IMG/VR virus record: IMGVR_UViG_3300008954_000023
Span: 30,151 to 94,150 of that record
Source: a virus
Length of the DNA: 64,000 nt
Direction: 5' to 3' (one strand)
Shown here one piece after another: positions 53,078-60,481 of the stretch (the stretch's first letter is position 1; each line of letters starts with the position of its first letter). A program made the translations under genes and the position numbers. The notes below the pieces were generated by a model. The model did not search any database. It saw only the letters and a program-made list of their open reading frames with translations, and was not told where the DNA came from.

Positions 53078-56000
53078 ATGGGCATTTACGACGAGGATCC
53101 TGACGTTCTGGAGTACTCCATTGAAGGGTGGAACTCCCTTGAGTACCGGGAGCCGTGGGATCACGAACCACCGATTCCTGCCGTAGAGGATTGGGAGGTA
53201 GAGCGACACTTGCGGGAGCAGAGGCTCCGCTACGCCCTCACCCCGTCGCAGTTCACGGAAGAGACTGTGCTCATGCCCAACGCGAAGACGCGGGCATTGG
53301 AGGCGTTTTCCTTCGCAGATCGTCCTTACCTGAGGAAGGTCTACAATACGCAGTCCAATCGTGTCCTTCTCATGGCCGGACGGCAGGTGGAGAAGTGTGT
53401 TCATGAAGATGAAGTAGTAGTCGACTCTTTCGGCAAGCCGACCCCTATCAAAGACCTGTTGGTCGGCGATATACTTGTGTGCTTGGCTACCGAGGAAACG
53501 TCCCCGAATGTTGAGCGAGGGTCGGGATCTCGGATGACCACGTCAAAGATTACGTGGAAGTCTCGCAAGCGTAAGAAGCCTTGCCGCGAGATCCGGACGA
53601 GACAGGGCCATCGCTCTCGTATGGCTACGACACATCCTGTTCGGGTGTGGAACGGGTGGAAGGCTGCTGGAGATCTCGAAATAGGAGATCGAATCGCAGT
53701 GGTTCGTAGGGCAGGGGTGTTCAGCAGCTGCGATTACGACGTGTCTTCCTCTCGGGTACGGCTCACCGCCTACATGATTGGAGATGGCGGGTGCAACCCC
53801 AAAGACGTGACCTTCACGAACGAGACCTTTGAGGTCCTTGACGATTTCGACGATGCTCTTGTTGATGAAGGGATGTCGTACACCTTCTCACCCAAGAAGG
53901 ATTCAAACACGACCTGCTTCCGTCTCCCTCGCTATCGAGCAGAGAAGCTCCGTGGATGGCTGGAAGAGGATGGTCTTTTGGGGACGGACTCCTACTCGAA
54001 GTTCCTTCCTGATTGGGTATTTCGTCTTTCGCGAGAGCAGACGTCTCTGTTCCTGAACAGGCTTTGGTCTACAGACGGGCACGTCAAGTGCAACACCGAC
54101 ACGAAGTGGTCCATCGAGTACTGCTCTATGTCGGAGAGGCTGGTCAGGCAGGTTCAGGCATTGCTGTGGAAGCTTGGCATCCCTTCCAGGATCAGAGAGA
54201 ACTGGCCTTCGATCTATAAGAAGCGCGGTGAGAAGGTTCTTGCTTATATCCTCCGTATCGAGACTCAAGAAGGTGTACGTTCGTTCGTTCGTGACATCGG
54301 TGCGCTTGGAAAGATCGAGCGGCAAGAGCTTGACCCCTGGGAGACCAACAACAATCGAGACACGTTGCCGTTGGAGGTGAACGAGTTCATACGGGAGATC
54401 TACGATGAGGTCTCACCGAAGAAGGGAGACCGAACCCTTCAGTCCGCAGGACTTCGCCGTAGCCCTAAGTACTGCCTGACCCGGAAGAAGCTGCTCGCGT
54501 ATGTCGAGTTTTTCGAAGGAGACCCTCGATACTCACCCTCGAAAGTTCGGCTCCTGAAGGAGCACGTGAGTTCTGACATTTACTGGGACGAGGTGGAGTC
54601 TATCAACGAGATGGGGGAGCAGTGGTGCTACGACCTGACGGTTGATCGTCATCACAACTTCGTCGCAGGCGGGATTGTCACGCACAACAGCACCTCTCTC
54701 GGTAATCGGATGCTGGCTCTATGCTGCCTCATCCCGCATTTCCGTGCACTGTACGTCTCCCCGTCTTCAACACAGACCAAGGAGTTCTCGAACCGGCGGT
54801 TGCGTGAAGTCTTGATGACCTCGCCGCGACTGAGGACGTGGTTCCCGCAGCATCTCACGGACAATGTCTTTGAGAAGCGAGCCATCAACCGGAGTGGAAT
54901 CACACTCCGGTATGCGTTCCTCAACGCAGATCGCTGCCGGGGACTCTCTGCAGATAGTGTCATCCTCGACGAGTTCCAGGATCTCCTTCTCGACACTATT
55001 CCGGTCATCGAGGAGGCTGCGTCCCACTCCGCCTTCAAGTACTTCATCTACGCAGGAACTCCGAAGTCGCTCGACAACCCGATCGAGCACTACTGGTCCA
55101 CCTTCTCGACTCGCAACGAATGGGCAGTCCCCTGTGAGCGGCACGGCACTCCTAAGGTTCCGGGCTCCTGGCACTGGAACATCCTGGGTGAGAGGAACAT
55201 CTCCAAGGCCGGACCGGTCTGTGACCGCTGCGGCGGTCCCATCTTCCCCAACCATCCGAAAGCACAATGGGTCCGTACCGGTAACCCCGACCCCAACCTC
55301 ACGGTCTTTGAGGGTTTCCGCATCCCGCAGCTCATGGTCCCCTGGATCAGCTGGAAGGAGCTGTGGACCAAGTACACGGACTACCCACGTGCACAGTTCT
55401 TTAACGAGTGCCTGGGCCAGTCCTTCGATTCAGGACAGCGCCCTCTCACTCAGGACGACATCAGGCAAAACTGTGATTCCTCAATCACCCTCACTCCCGA
55501 AGGGGTGGCCGACATCCGTCGACGGATGGCGGGGGTTCAGCTCTATGGCGGCATCGACTGGGGCCAGGGCTCGACGAACTCGTACACGGTGTTCTTCGTA
55601 GGCGGGTACCTCAACAACAAGTTCACCATCTTCTTCTGCCATCGCTTCGTTGGAGCGGAATCCGAACCGCGCACCCAGCTCAAGAAGATCTGCAGGATCA
55701 TCGAGACCTTCAACCTTGCCCGCGTCTGTGTTGACCATGGTGGAGGCTTCTGGCCAAACGGTGAGCTTCTTCGTCGCTATGGCTCCAATCGCATCGTACG
55801 GGTGCAGTACCTCACGCCGAATGTCTTCATGCGTTGGGATGAGGCTCTTGGGCGGTACATCATCCACCGCTCCGAAGTCATGTCGGCGATGTTCAATGCC
55901 ATCAAGCGCGGCTCGGTCGTAAGGTTCCCTGCCTGGAAGTACTTCAAGTCTCCTTTCGCAGCAGACATGCTCTCCATCTTCTCGGAGTACTCCGAGAAGA

Positions 56001-56161
56001 TGCACATGACGCAGTACAAGAAGTCGGCCAACAACACCGACGACTCCTTCCATGCGTTCCTCTACTGCTTCCTCTCTTCGATGATTGACATCCCTCGGCC
56101 CGATGTCTTCATCCCTTCTCAGGCTGTGGACCGTATGCTTGAAGCTCGTGAAGAGTATTGA
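53078..56161 (+). CDS. Terminase large subunit with intein
   Basis: 1027-residue precursor from the ATG at 53078; about 596 residues after loss of the 431-residue intein (107-537). P-loop is split: 'LMAGRQVEK' before and 'STSLGNRML' after. Walker B is 'SVILDEFQDL', with coupling motif 'FIYAGTPKS'. The C-terminal nuclease has 'YGGIDWGQG' with its first Asp and later acidic residues near 'VCVDHGGG' and 'NNTDDSFHAF'. This is the packaging motor that pumps DNA into the head through the portal and cuts it. A CxxC pair ('CDRCGG') lies between the domains. No small terminase gene was seen in the window. Confidence 0.92.
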   Translation: MGIYDEDPDVLEYSIEGWNSLEYREPWDHEPPIPAVEDWEVERHLREQRLRYALTPSQFTEETVLMPNAKTRALEAFSFADRPYLRKVYNTQSNRVLLMAGRQVEKCVHEDEVVVDSFGKPTPIKDLLVGDILVCLATEETSPNVERGSGSRMTTSKITWKSRKRKKPCREIRTRQGHRSRMATTHPVRVWNGWKAAGDLEIGDRIAVVRRAGVFSSCDYDVSSSRVRLTAYMIGDGGCNPKDVTFTNETFEVLDDFDDALVDEGMSYTFSPKKDSNTTCFRLPRYRAEKLRGWLEEDGLLGTDSYSKFLPDWVFRLSREQTSLFLNRLWSTDGHVKCNTDTKWSIEYCSMSERLVRQVQALLWKLGIPSRIRENWPSIYKKRGEKVLAYILRIETQEGVRSFVRDIGALGKIERQELDPWETNNNRDTLPLEVNEFIREIYDEVSPKKGDRTLQSAGLRRSPKYCLTRKKLLAYVEFFEGDPRYSPSKVRLLKEHVSSDIYWDEVESINEMGEQWCYDLTVDRHHNFVAGGIVTHNSTSLGNRMLALCCLIPHFRALYVSPSSTQTKEFSNRRLREVLMTSPRLRTWFPQHLTDNVFEKRAINRSGITLRYAFLNADRCRGLSADSVILDEFQDLLLDTIPVIEEAASHSAFKYFIYAGTPKSLDNPIEHYWSTFSTRNEWAVPCERHGTPKVPGSWHWNILGERNISKAGPVCDRCGGPIFPNHPKAQWVRTGNPDPNLTVFEGFRIPQLMVPWISWKELWTKYTDYPRAQFFNECLGQSFDSGQRPLTQDDIRQNCDSSITLTPEGVADIRRRMAGVQLYGGIDWGQGSTNSYTVFFVGGYLNNKFTIFFCHRFVGAESEPRTQLKKICRIIETFNLARVCVDHGGGFWPNGELLRRYGSNRIVRVQYLTPNVFMRWDEALGRYIIHRSEVMSAMFNAIKRGSVVRFPAWKYFKSPFAADMLSIFSEYSEKMHMTQYKKSANNTDDSFHAFLYCFLSSMIDIPRPDVFIPSQAVDRMLEAREEY
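53396..54688 (+). mobile_element. Intein in terminase P-loop (431 aa, LAGLIDADG)
   Basis: Starts Cys-Val-His-Glu-Asp-Glu and ends 'GGIVTHN' before Ser +1. Block B 'MATTHPVRVWNG' has Thr-x-His-Pro; block F is 'QWCYDLTVDRHHNFVAGG'. Endonuclease motifs are 'LTAYMIGDGGCNP' and 'FLNRLWSTDGHVK'. Inserted within the Walker A of the large terminase, so ATPase activity needs splicing. Confidence 0.93.
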
Positions 56162-56207
56162 GAGCTAAGAAGGATTGTAGGTAAAGAGGCTAAAACTTCA
56201 ACCAAGA

Positions 56208-56246
56208 GCAGAGCGGGCCACCTCCACAAGGGAGGGGCCGCGCTCT
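56208..56246. terminator. Hairpin at convergent terminase junction
   Basis: Arms CAGAGCG / CGCTCTG are perfect, with a second paired block CCTCC / GGAGG inside and a small bulge between. It sits 46 bases after the terminase stop and 17 bases before the end of the leftward gene, so it likely ends transcription in both directions. Confidence 0.6.
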
Positions 56247-56263
56247 GTCGAGAAGGGATGCGG

Positions 56264-56767
56264 CTACGCCGCCATCGTCAGGATCTGCTTGGCCATCGCC
56301 ATCGCCGCGCGGTCGCTCAGGGGATCCTTGCCCTGGGCCTTCCGCTGGCTCTGCAGCGTGTCGATCACGTCGGCGAGGTCCTTCTTGGCGGCGTTGGCAG
56401 CGGCCTCTGCCAGGGCCAACTTTCGGTTCTCCTTCGCTAGATCCCCGGCGAAGTTCTCTCCGAGGGTGACCGAGGCGGGCTGCTGAACTCCTCCGAGGGT
56501 CCGGGCCGTCACGATCTGGGTGACGACCTCTGAGGAAGCCGAAGCACATGCGGCCGCCAGCCCGGTCAGGCCGATGATGGCGCCGCTGGTCAGGGCCAAC
56601 GTGGGGTCGATCGAGACCCCGAAGGTGGCCTCGGCCACCTTGTTGACGACAGTGCTGGTGGCGCCACCGGCGGCGGCGGCGGTGACCGTCGTACGGATTG
56701 GGTTTTCGTAGTATTCAACGGCGATACGATCGCATACGCCGATGTTCGGAAGCGTGGCACGACTCAT
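56264..56767 (-). CDS. Hypothetical protein with Ala/Gly hydrophobic core
   Basis: 167 residues from an ATG with GGAGG six bases upstream. The middle (about 50-85) is Ala/Gly/Thr hydrophobic and could be a membrane or tightly packed helical segment; the C-terminal half is a long Ala/Lys helix. No Cys motif. A single gene with its own upstream gap holding a CATAAG box. Function unknown; a holin-like role was considered but the hydrophobic part is too weak. Confidence 0.6.
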   Translation of the reverse strand: MSRATLPNIGVCDRIAVEYYENPIRTTVTAAAAGGATSTVVNKVAEATFGVSIDPTLALTSGAIIGLTGLAAACASASSEVVTQIVTARTLGGVQQPASVTLGENFAGDLAKENRKLALAEAAANAAKKDLADVIDTLQSQRKAQGKDPLSDRAAMAMAKQILTMAA

Positions 56768-56841
56768 GTCGAGCCTCCAGTTGTGGTTGGGTTGTCGGGT
56801 GCATCCAGGGCCAAACAGCTGGCGTTCCTGGGCGCAAAAGT

Positions 56842-56847
56842 CTTATG
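56842..56847. promoter_or_regulatory. CTTATG box in gap before 56767 gene
   Basis: In the 135-base gap between two leftward genes, reading CATAAG on the leftward strand, 75 bases before the ATG. The same hexamer is found in most other inter-operon gaps. Nothing else is recognised in the gap. Confidence 0.35.
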
Positions 56848-56902
56848 CCCGAAAGGACCGGCTCTTTTAGCCTCAGTCCTTCCCTTCCATGGGCAGACCT
56901 GC

Positions 56903-57361
56903 TCAGTCCGTCTCAGACTCATCCGAGGCGAGAACGAAGGTTCCGAATGCCTCTGCCATGGCCATCATGGCGGGAGCAGCAGTGGCCATCGCGACCTCGA
57001 GCGCTTCCAGCCGCTCGTCCTGCGCCTCCATCCGATCCACTTGAAGGCCGATGACCTCCGCCATCTCGGCCTTCAGAGCCTCCACAGCCTTCGCCATCTC
57101 AGCCCGAGAAGGTGACGTCTCCGGTCCCCGCGCCACGAGGGTTTCGAGGTTGGTGAGCCGCGCTTCGATGCGGCTATAGACTGTACCCTGCGCCTTTGCA
57201 GGCCTCTCGGACCTCTGCGGAGCGCGTGTTGCCTCTCGGGCAGAGGGCTGCGTCCGAGAGGCGGGGGCGGGGGCGGAAGCGGGAGGCTTCGCCGGCCGCC
57301 GCAGGGACAGCTGGTGAAGGCGCGAAGTGAGCGCCTCCGCAACTGAGGTCTGGTGATTCAT
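56903..57361 (-). CDS. Hypothetical coiled-coil protein
   Basis: 152 residues from an ATG with AGGAG six bases upstream. N-terminal third is Pro/Ala/Arg-rich; from about residue 60 to 125 a heptad-like coiled coil (Glu, Ala, Leu, Met) is visible, with a hydrophobic Met/Ala end. No catalytic motif. Preceded by its own 66-base gap with a CATAAG box. Not recognised. Confidence 0.6.
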   Translation of the reverse strand: MNHQTSVAEALTSRLHQLSLRRPAKPPASAPAPASRTQPSAREATRAPQRSERPAKAQGTVYSRIEARLTNLETLVARGPETSPSRAEMAKAVEALKAEMAEVIGLQVDRMEAQDERLEALEVAMATAAPAMMAMAEAFGTFVLASDESETD

Positions 57362-57403
57362 AGTGCTCCTTTGGACAGCAACATCGGTTTGCCGACCAAA
57401 GCA

Positions 57404-57409
57404 CTTATG
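57404..57409. promoter_or_regulatory. CTTATG box before 57361 gene
   Basis: CTTATG on the + strand, read as CATAAG (GTCATAAGTGC context) leftward, 43 bases before the ATG at 57361. Very like GTCATAAGCGC in the 28967-29044 gap. Role inferred. Confidence 0.35.
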
Positions 57410-57427
57410 ACTGGAATCCCTACGATT

Positions 57428-58141
57428 TCATGCAGTCCTCTGGAACCTTCCCATCATCCCCGTCAGCTCGTCATGAATGGAACGAGGCGTGTTTGTGGGA
57501 GGTTGCAGGTGAGGGTCCCGAATCACACCGTACATCTCGGTGTAGCAGAGGGCTGACACTCGGAGTCGGCGTCGTCCTTCCACAAGAGTGCGGTGAACCT
57601 TCTGCACTCGAAGCGAGGTTTCGTAGTCCTCTCTTGTTGCCACATGCGCCACTTGAGCGATGCACAACTTCATGAGGAGTACCCAGGCCCGTCCATCTTC
57701 CACGGCCTCGGCCATGATGTGGAAGCTCTCTTCCGTCAGGCTCATGAAGATCTCAGCCCATGCTTCAAGCTCTTCAAGGCTGAAGCTCGTCCTACCAAGA
57801 GTCTGAGCAGCACTCTCATGTAGCTGTCGTGCGGTCGTAGCTGTGAGGTTCAGCGGTGTGACTCGGGCGTCCAGGATGCGAAGCACCACCTCCATCTCTG
57901 CCTGGAGCTTCCGTACCTGAGCTCGGAGTTCCAGGATCTCCTTCCGGCTCCCCCGTGTACGAGGCGTGTGAGATGTCCTGTCGCGTCGAAGCTCCTCCAC
58001 CTCCAGCGGGCGGTACATGATCCGTCGCCCGTACTTCACCTTCGTCAATAGGCCGTCGCTGGCATAGCGGGCGACGGTGCGAGCGCAGCACTGTAGGTGT
58101 CGTGCGGCCTCTTGGGCAGTCATGAGGTTGTCTACGCTCAA
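57428..58141 (-). CDS. Excisionase/MerR-type helix-turn-helix regulator
   Basis: 237 residues from a TTG start with AGGAGG just upstream. Residues 5-50 match the excisionase/MerR DNA-binding wing: 'MTAQEAARHLQCCARTVARY' then 'GLLTKVKYGRRIMY'. A coiled coil follows (60-100), then a helical domain of unknown type to the end. The domain order suggests a sequence-specific regulator that dimerises. Divergent from the next rightward operon across a short gap that carries a CTATGG box, so it could control that operon or itself. Confidence 0.7.
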   Translation of the reverse strand: MSVDNLMTAQEAARHLQCCARTVARYASDGLLTKVKYGRRIMYRPLEVEELRRDRTSHTPRTRGSRKEILELRAQVRKLQAEMEVVLRILDARVTPLNLTATTARQLHESAAQTLGRTSFSLEELEAWAEIFMSLTEESFHIMAEAVEDGRAWVLLMKLCIAQVAHVATREDYETSLRVQKVHRTLVEGRRRLRVSALCYTEMYGVIRDPHLQPPTNTPRSIHDELTGMMGRFQRTA

Positions 58142-58186
58142 TGTGCCTCCTGGCTGTTAGAGGTATAGTCCTATGGAGAGGACACC
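58142..58186. promoter_or_regulatory. Divergent gap with CTATGG box
   Basis: 45-base gap between the HTH gene and the last rightward virion block. CTATGG at 58171-58176 is followed by GAGAGG, the ribosome site of the gene at 58187. Leftward, GGAGG serves the HTH gene. No sigma70 pair seen. Confidence 0.4.
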
Positions 58187-59071
58187 ATGGTCTCCGATAG
58201 CGATCTCCGAAGCCTGGCTCGTGGAGCGACTACCCGATTCCTTGACGGAGGCGGGGACTTCACGACGTGTGTGGCGAAGGTCGCATCGGCCTCTTCTCAC
58301 ACTCTAACCGCGGAGCATATCCGTCGGGTGTGTGAGATGGCGTACCATGATGCCTTCGAGCGGGAGTGGCAGAAGCAGGCAGGCGGGAGCCGGCTGGTGT
58401 CCTTCGACCCGCCCTGTGCGAAGGAAGCTGCCCGGCTGTGCAATGCAGAGAAGGTTGCGGCCGCGCGAGTCCGGGCCACGACCGTGACTGGGCATCCGAC
58501 CATGGACAAGATCGCGATGGCAGAGATCCCGCACGTCCCTCTTCCGCCGCCCATCACGAACGCCTTCACCTCTGCCATGCGCTCCTCGCCTGTAGATCGG
58601 GAGCTCGGAGTCCGGGAGGCTCTTCACACCCTGAAGACTGCGGCCCAGGATCTCAATGAGGCGATCTCGCAGGTCGAGATCGAGATCGGCTCCGCCAAGT
58701 CGGCGGAGCTCTACGCCCACACTGCTCTGGGTCGTCAGGCTCGTCAGGCATGCCTGGACGGAGCGACTCCAGGCCAGGCCCTCGCGGTATGTGAGCACTT
58801 CCTGAAGGAGGCGGAAGGTGTTCCCGCTGACATCGCTGTGGATGTGCTGGCACACCTGGCAAGGGACATGATGACGGGCAACGTCTTCCCGGAGCCTGTG
58901 AAGCTCGCGGCCCCTCCGAACCCTCGTCACCCTCTGAACCGTCTGGTCGTGAAGGCGGCCCACATCCGTTTCGGACGACTGCAGCGGGAGATCGCTCTTG
59001 GTGATCTCCGTGCGGATCGTCAACGGCTGGAGAAGGAGCTGGGCAGTGAGCTCTACCAGCTCGGAGCGTGA
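58187..59071 (+). CDS. Putative virion protein
   Basis: 294 residues from the ATG at 58187 with GAGAGG upstream. Helical, Ala-rich; contains 'VAKVASASSH' near residue 30, similar to the Lys-x-Ala-Ser motif of other genes here. No catalytic motif. First gene of the final rightward block, which leads to the head protease. Likely a head or scaffold protein by position. Confidence 0.6.
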   Translation: MVSDSDLRSLARGATTRFLDGGGDFTTCVAKVASASSHTLTAEHIRRVCEMAYHDAFEREWQKQAGGSRLVSFDPPCAKEAARLCNAEKVAAARVRATTVTGHPTMDKIAMAEIPHVPLPPPITNAFTSAMRSSPVDRELGVREALHTLKTAAQDLNEAISQVEIEIGSAKSAELYAHTALGRQARQACLDGATPGQALAVCEHFLKEAEGVPADIAVDVLAHLARDMMTGNVFPEPVKLAAPPNPRHPLNRLVVKAAHIRFGRLQREIALGDLRADRQRLEKELGSELYQLGA

Positions 59072-59075
59072 GCGC

Positions 59076-59348
59076 ATGCAGCGGTTCCGGAAGCTCGCGC
59101 TTCTGGGAGCGGCCAAGGCTGTAGCCAAAGGAACGGCCAATGTGGCCGCGAAGGCTACAGGTGTTGGAGCGCGGACGACTTGGCGCACTGCCCAGAGAGT
59201 GTCCTCCGGCGAGAACCTCATGCCCAAATCCCGGGCCATAGGTCTCGTAGGTCTTGGCGGGGTTACTACCGTAGGCGGTGTGCGGACAGTTCGTGAAAAC
59301 GCAAGAGCAGCTCGAGCAAGCTCAGAAGCTCCGTGGAAGGCACAATGA
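59076..59348 (+). CDS. Small basic Ala/Gly-rich protein
   Basis: 90 residues from the ATG at 59076 (longer start at 58998 overlaps the upstream gene). N-terminal 40 residues are basic with repeated Ala-Lys; a Gly/Val hydrophobic stretch near the middle ('AIGLVGLGGVTTVGG') could contact a membrane; C-terminus Arg/Ala. Ends in an ATGA overlap with the next gene. Internal virion or ejection protein possible. Confidence 0.55.
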   Translation: MQRFRKLALLGAAKAVAKGTANVAAKATGVGARTTWRTAQRVSSGENLMPKSRAIGLVGLGGVTTVGGVRTVRENARAARASSEAPWKAQ

Positions 59349-60475
59349 CCATCTCCATCTACACCGACTCTGACCTCTCTGCCGAGGATGTCCTGGAGCT
59401 GGAGGACTTCGACGGAATGCTCCACGAGGGATCGAAGCGTGCGTCCTTCGGACGAGTCGGAAGGATGGCTCGCAATGCGACGGAGAACACGGCTGCCCAA
59501 CTCATTGCCGGCACTCTCGGAACTGCTACCGTGGTCGGCGGTAAGGCCATGTACGACAAGGCCACATATGGGCGTGACCTGCGGGCCATCACCGATGTCT
59601 ACCCGCACTTGAAGAAGTACCCCGAGAAGGAGCTTCGCCTCGCTTACAGCTCGCTGCGGAACCTGAACCCGCAGTTCGCCAAGGATCCTCTGGTAGGAGG
59701 TACCCTCCTTGGGCAGCTCCTCCGGCAGCGGGATCCGCTCAACCCCAAGGCACTCCGTCTCGACCCGGGGATGGCTTCCGACCTGGTCCGCAATCGTCGT
59801 GACACCCGGGGTGGAATCGACGAGATGGTCCCTGCGGCCTTCCAAGCAGGGATGCAGGGTGCGATGGATTACGAGGGCGTCCTCGGTGACCGTGCCTTCA
59901 AGCGGGAGATGGCCGCGGCGGATCGGTCCTTCAAGCGTGAGACGCAGACCGGCGATCACCGCTTCAAGCGGGAACTGCAGACCGGAGACCAGACCTTCCG
60001 TCATGATGAGGCCCTGAAGGATCGCACGCTTCGGACCTCACAGTCTGCGGCTGATCGAGCTCAGCGTGGGAAGCATCACACCGAGCAGATCGAAGCACGA
60101 CGCGGTGAAGAGCGGCGGCGGACCTCTCGAGAGCGGTCGAAGGGTGTTCGTGAGCGGATCGAACGGCTCACGGCCGAAGCCACACGTCGCAAGCACGACA
60201 AGACGCTACAGCAGCAGAAGGACGATGCTGCGATGGGGCGTGAGCAGTACAAGGTCCTGAACAATCCGCTGTCACGCAAGAGTCGGAGGGCGCAGCGCAG
60301 GCGGGGGCTTCTGGCAGCGTACTCGGCCGAGCCTTCGCAGTCATCTACAGCGGATTACTCGGTGCGTGGTCTGGCTCGTGGTGTGGGTTCTCGGATTGAC
60401 TCCTCGACCGGTTCGGGCCCTGATTCGGACCCGAGCACTCGTCGCGGATACCATCACCCAGGATCTCGGAAGTAG
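59345..60475 (+). CDS. Virion protein with 11-residue repeats
   Basis: 376 residues from the ATG at 59345, which overlaps the stop before it (ATGA). After a 30-residue leader ending 'GSKRASFG', a hydrophobic Ala/Gly part and a helical domain follow. From about 181 to 246 there are six imperfect 11-residue repeats of the type Asp-Arg-x-Phe-Lys-Arg-Glu-x-x-x, then a long Arg/Glu helix. Hendecad repeats make right-handed coiled coils, as in some ejection and tail proteins. Basic C-terminus. Directly before the head protease gene. Confidence 0.65.
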   Translation: MTISIYTDSDLSAEDVLELEDFDGMLHEGSKRASFGRVGRMARNATENTAAQLIAGTLGTATVVGGKAMYDKATYGRDLRAITDVYPHLKKYPEKELRLAYSSLRNLNPQFAKDPLVGGTLLGQLLRQRDPLNPKALRLDPGMASDLVRNRRDTRGGIDEMVPAAFQAGMQGAMDYEGVLGDRAFKREMAAADRSFKRETQTGDHRFKRELQTGDQTFRHDEALKDRTLRTSQSAADRAQRGKHHTEQIEARRGEERRRTSRERSKGVRERIERLTAEATRRKHDKTLQQQKDDAAMGREQYKVLNNPLSRKSRRAQRRRGLLAAYSAEPSQSSTADYSVRGLARGVGSRIDSSTGSGPDSDPSTRRGYHHPGSRK

Positions 60476-60481
60476 GTCTGT

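Noticed and set aside
56264-56767. Holin
   Set aside because: Only one weak Ala/Gly hydrophobic stretch, no typical charged tail pattern, and no lysis enzyme gene nearby.
58304-60004. 566-codon leftward frame
   Set aside because: Antisense to three well-supported coupled + genes.
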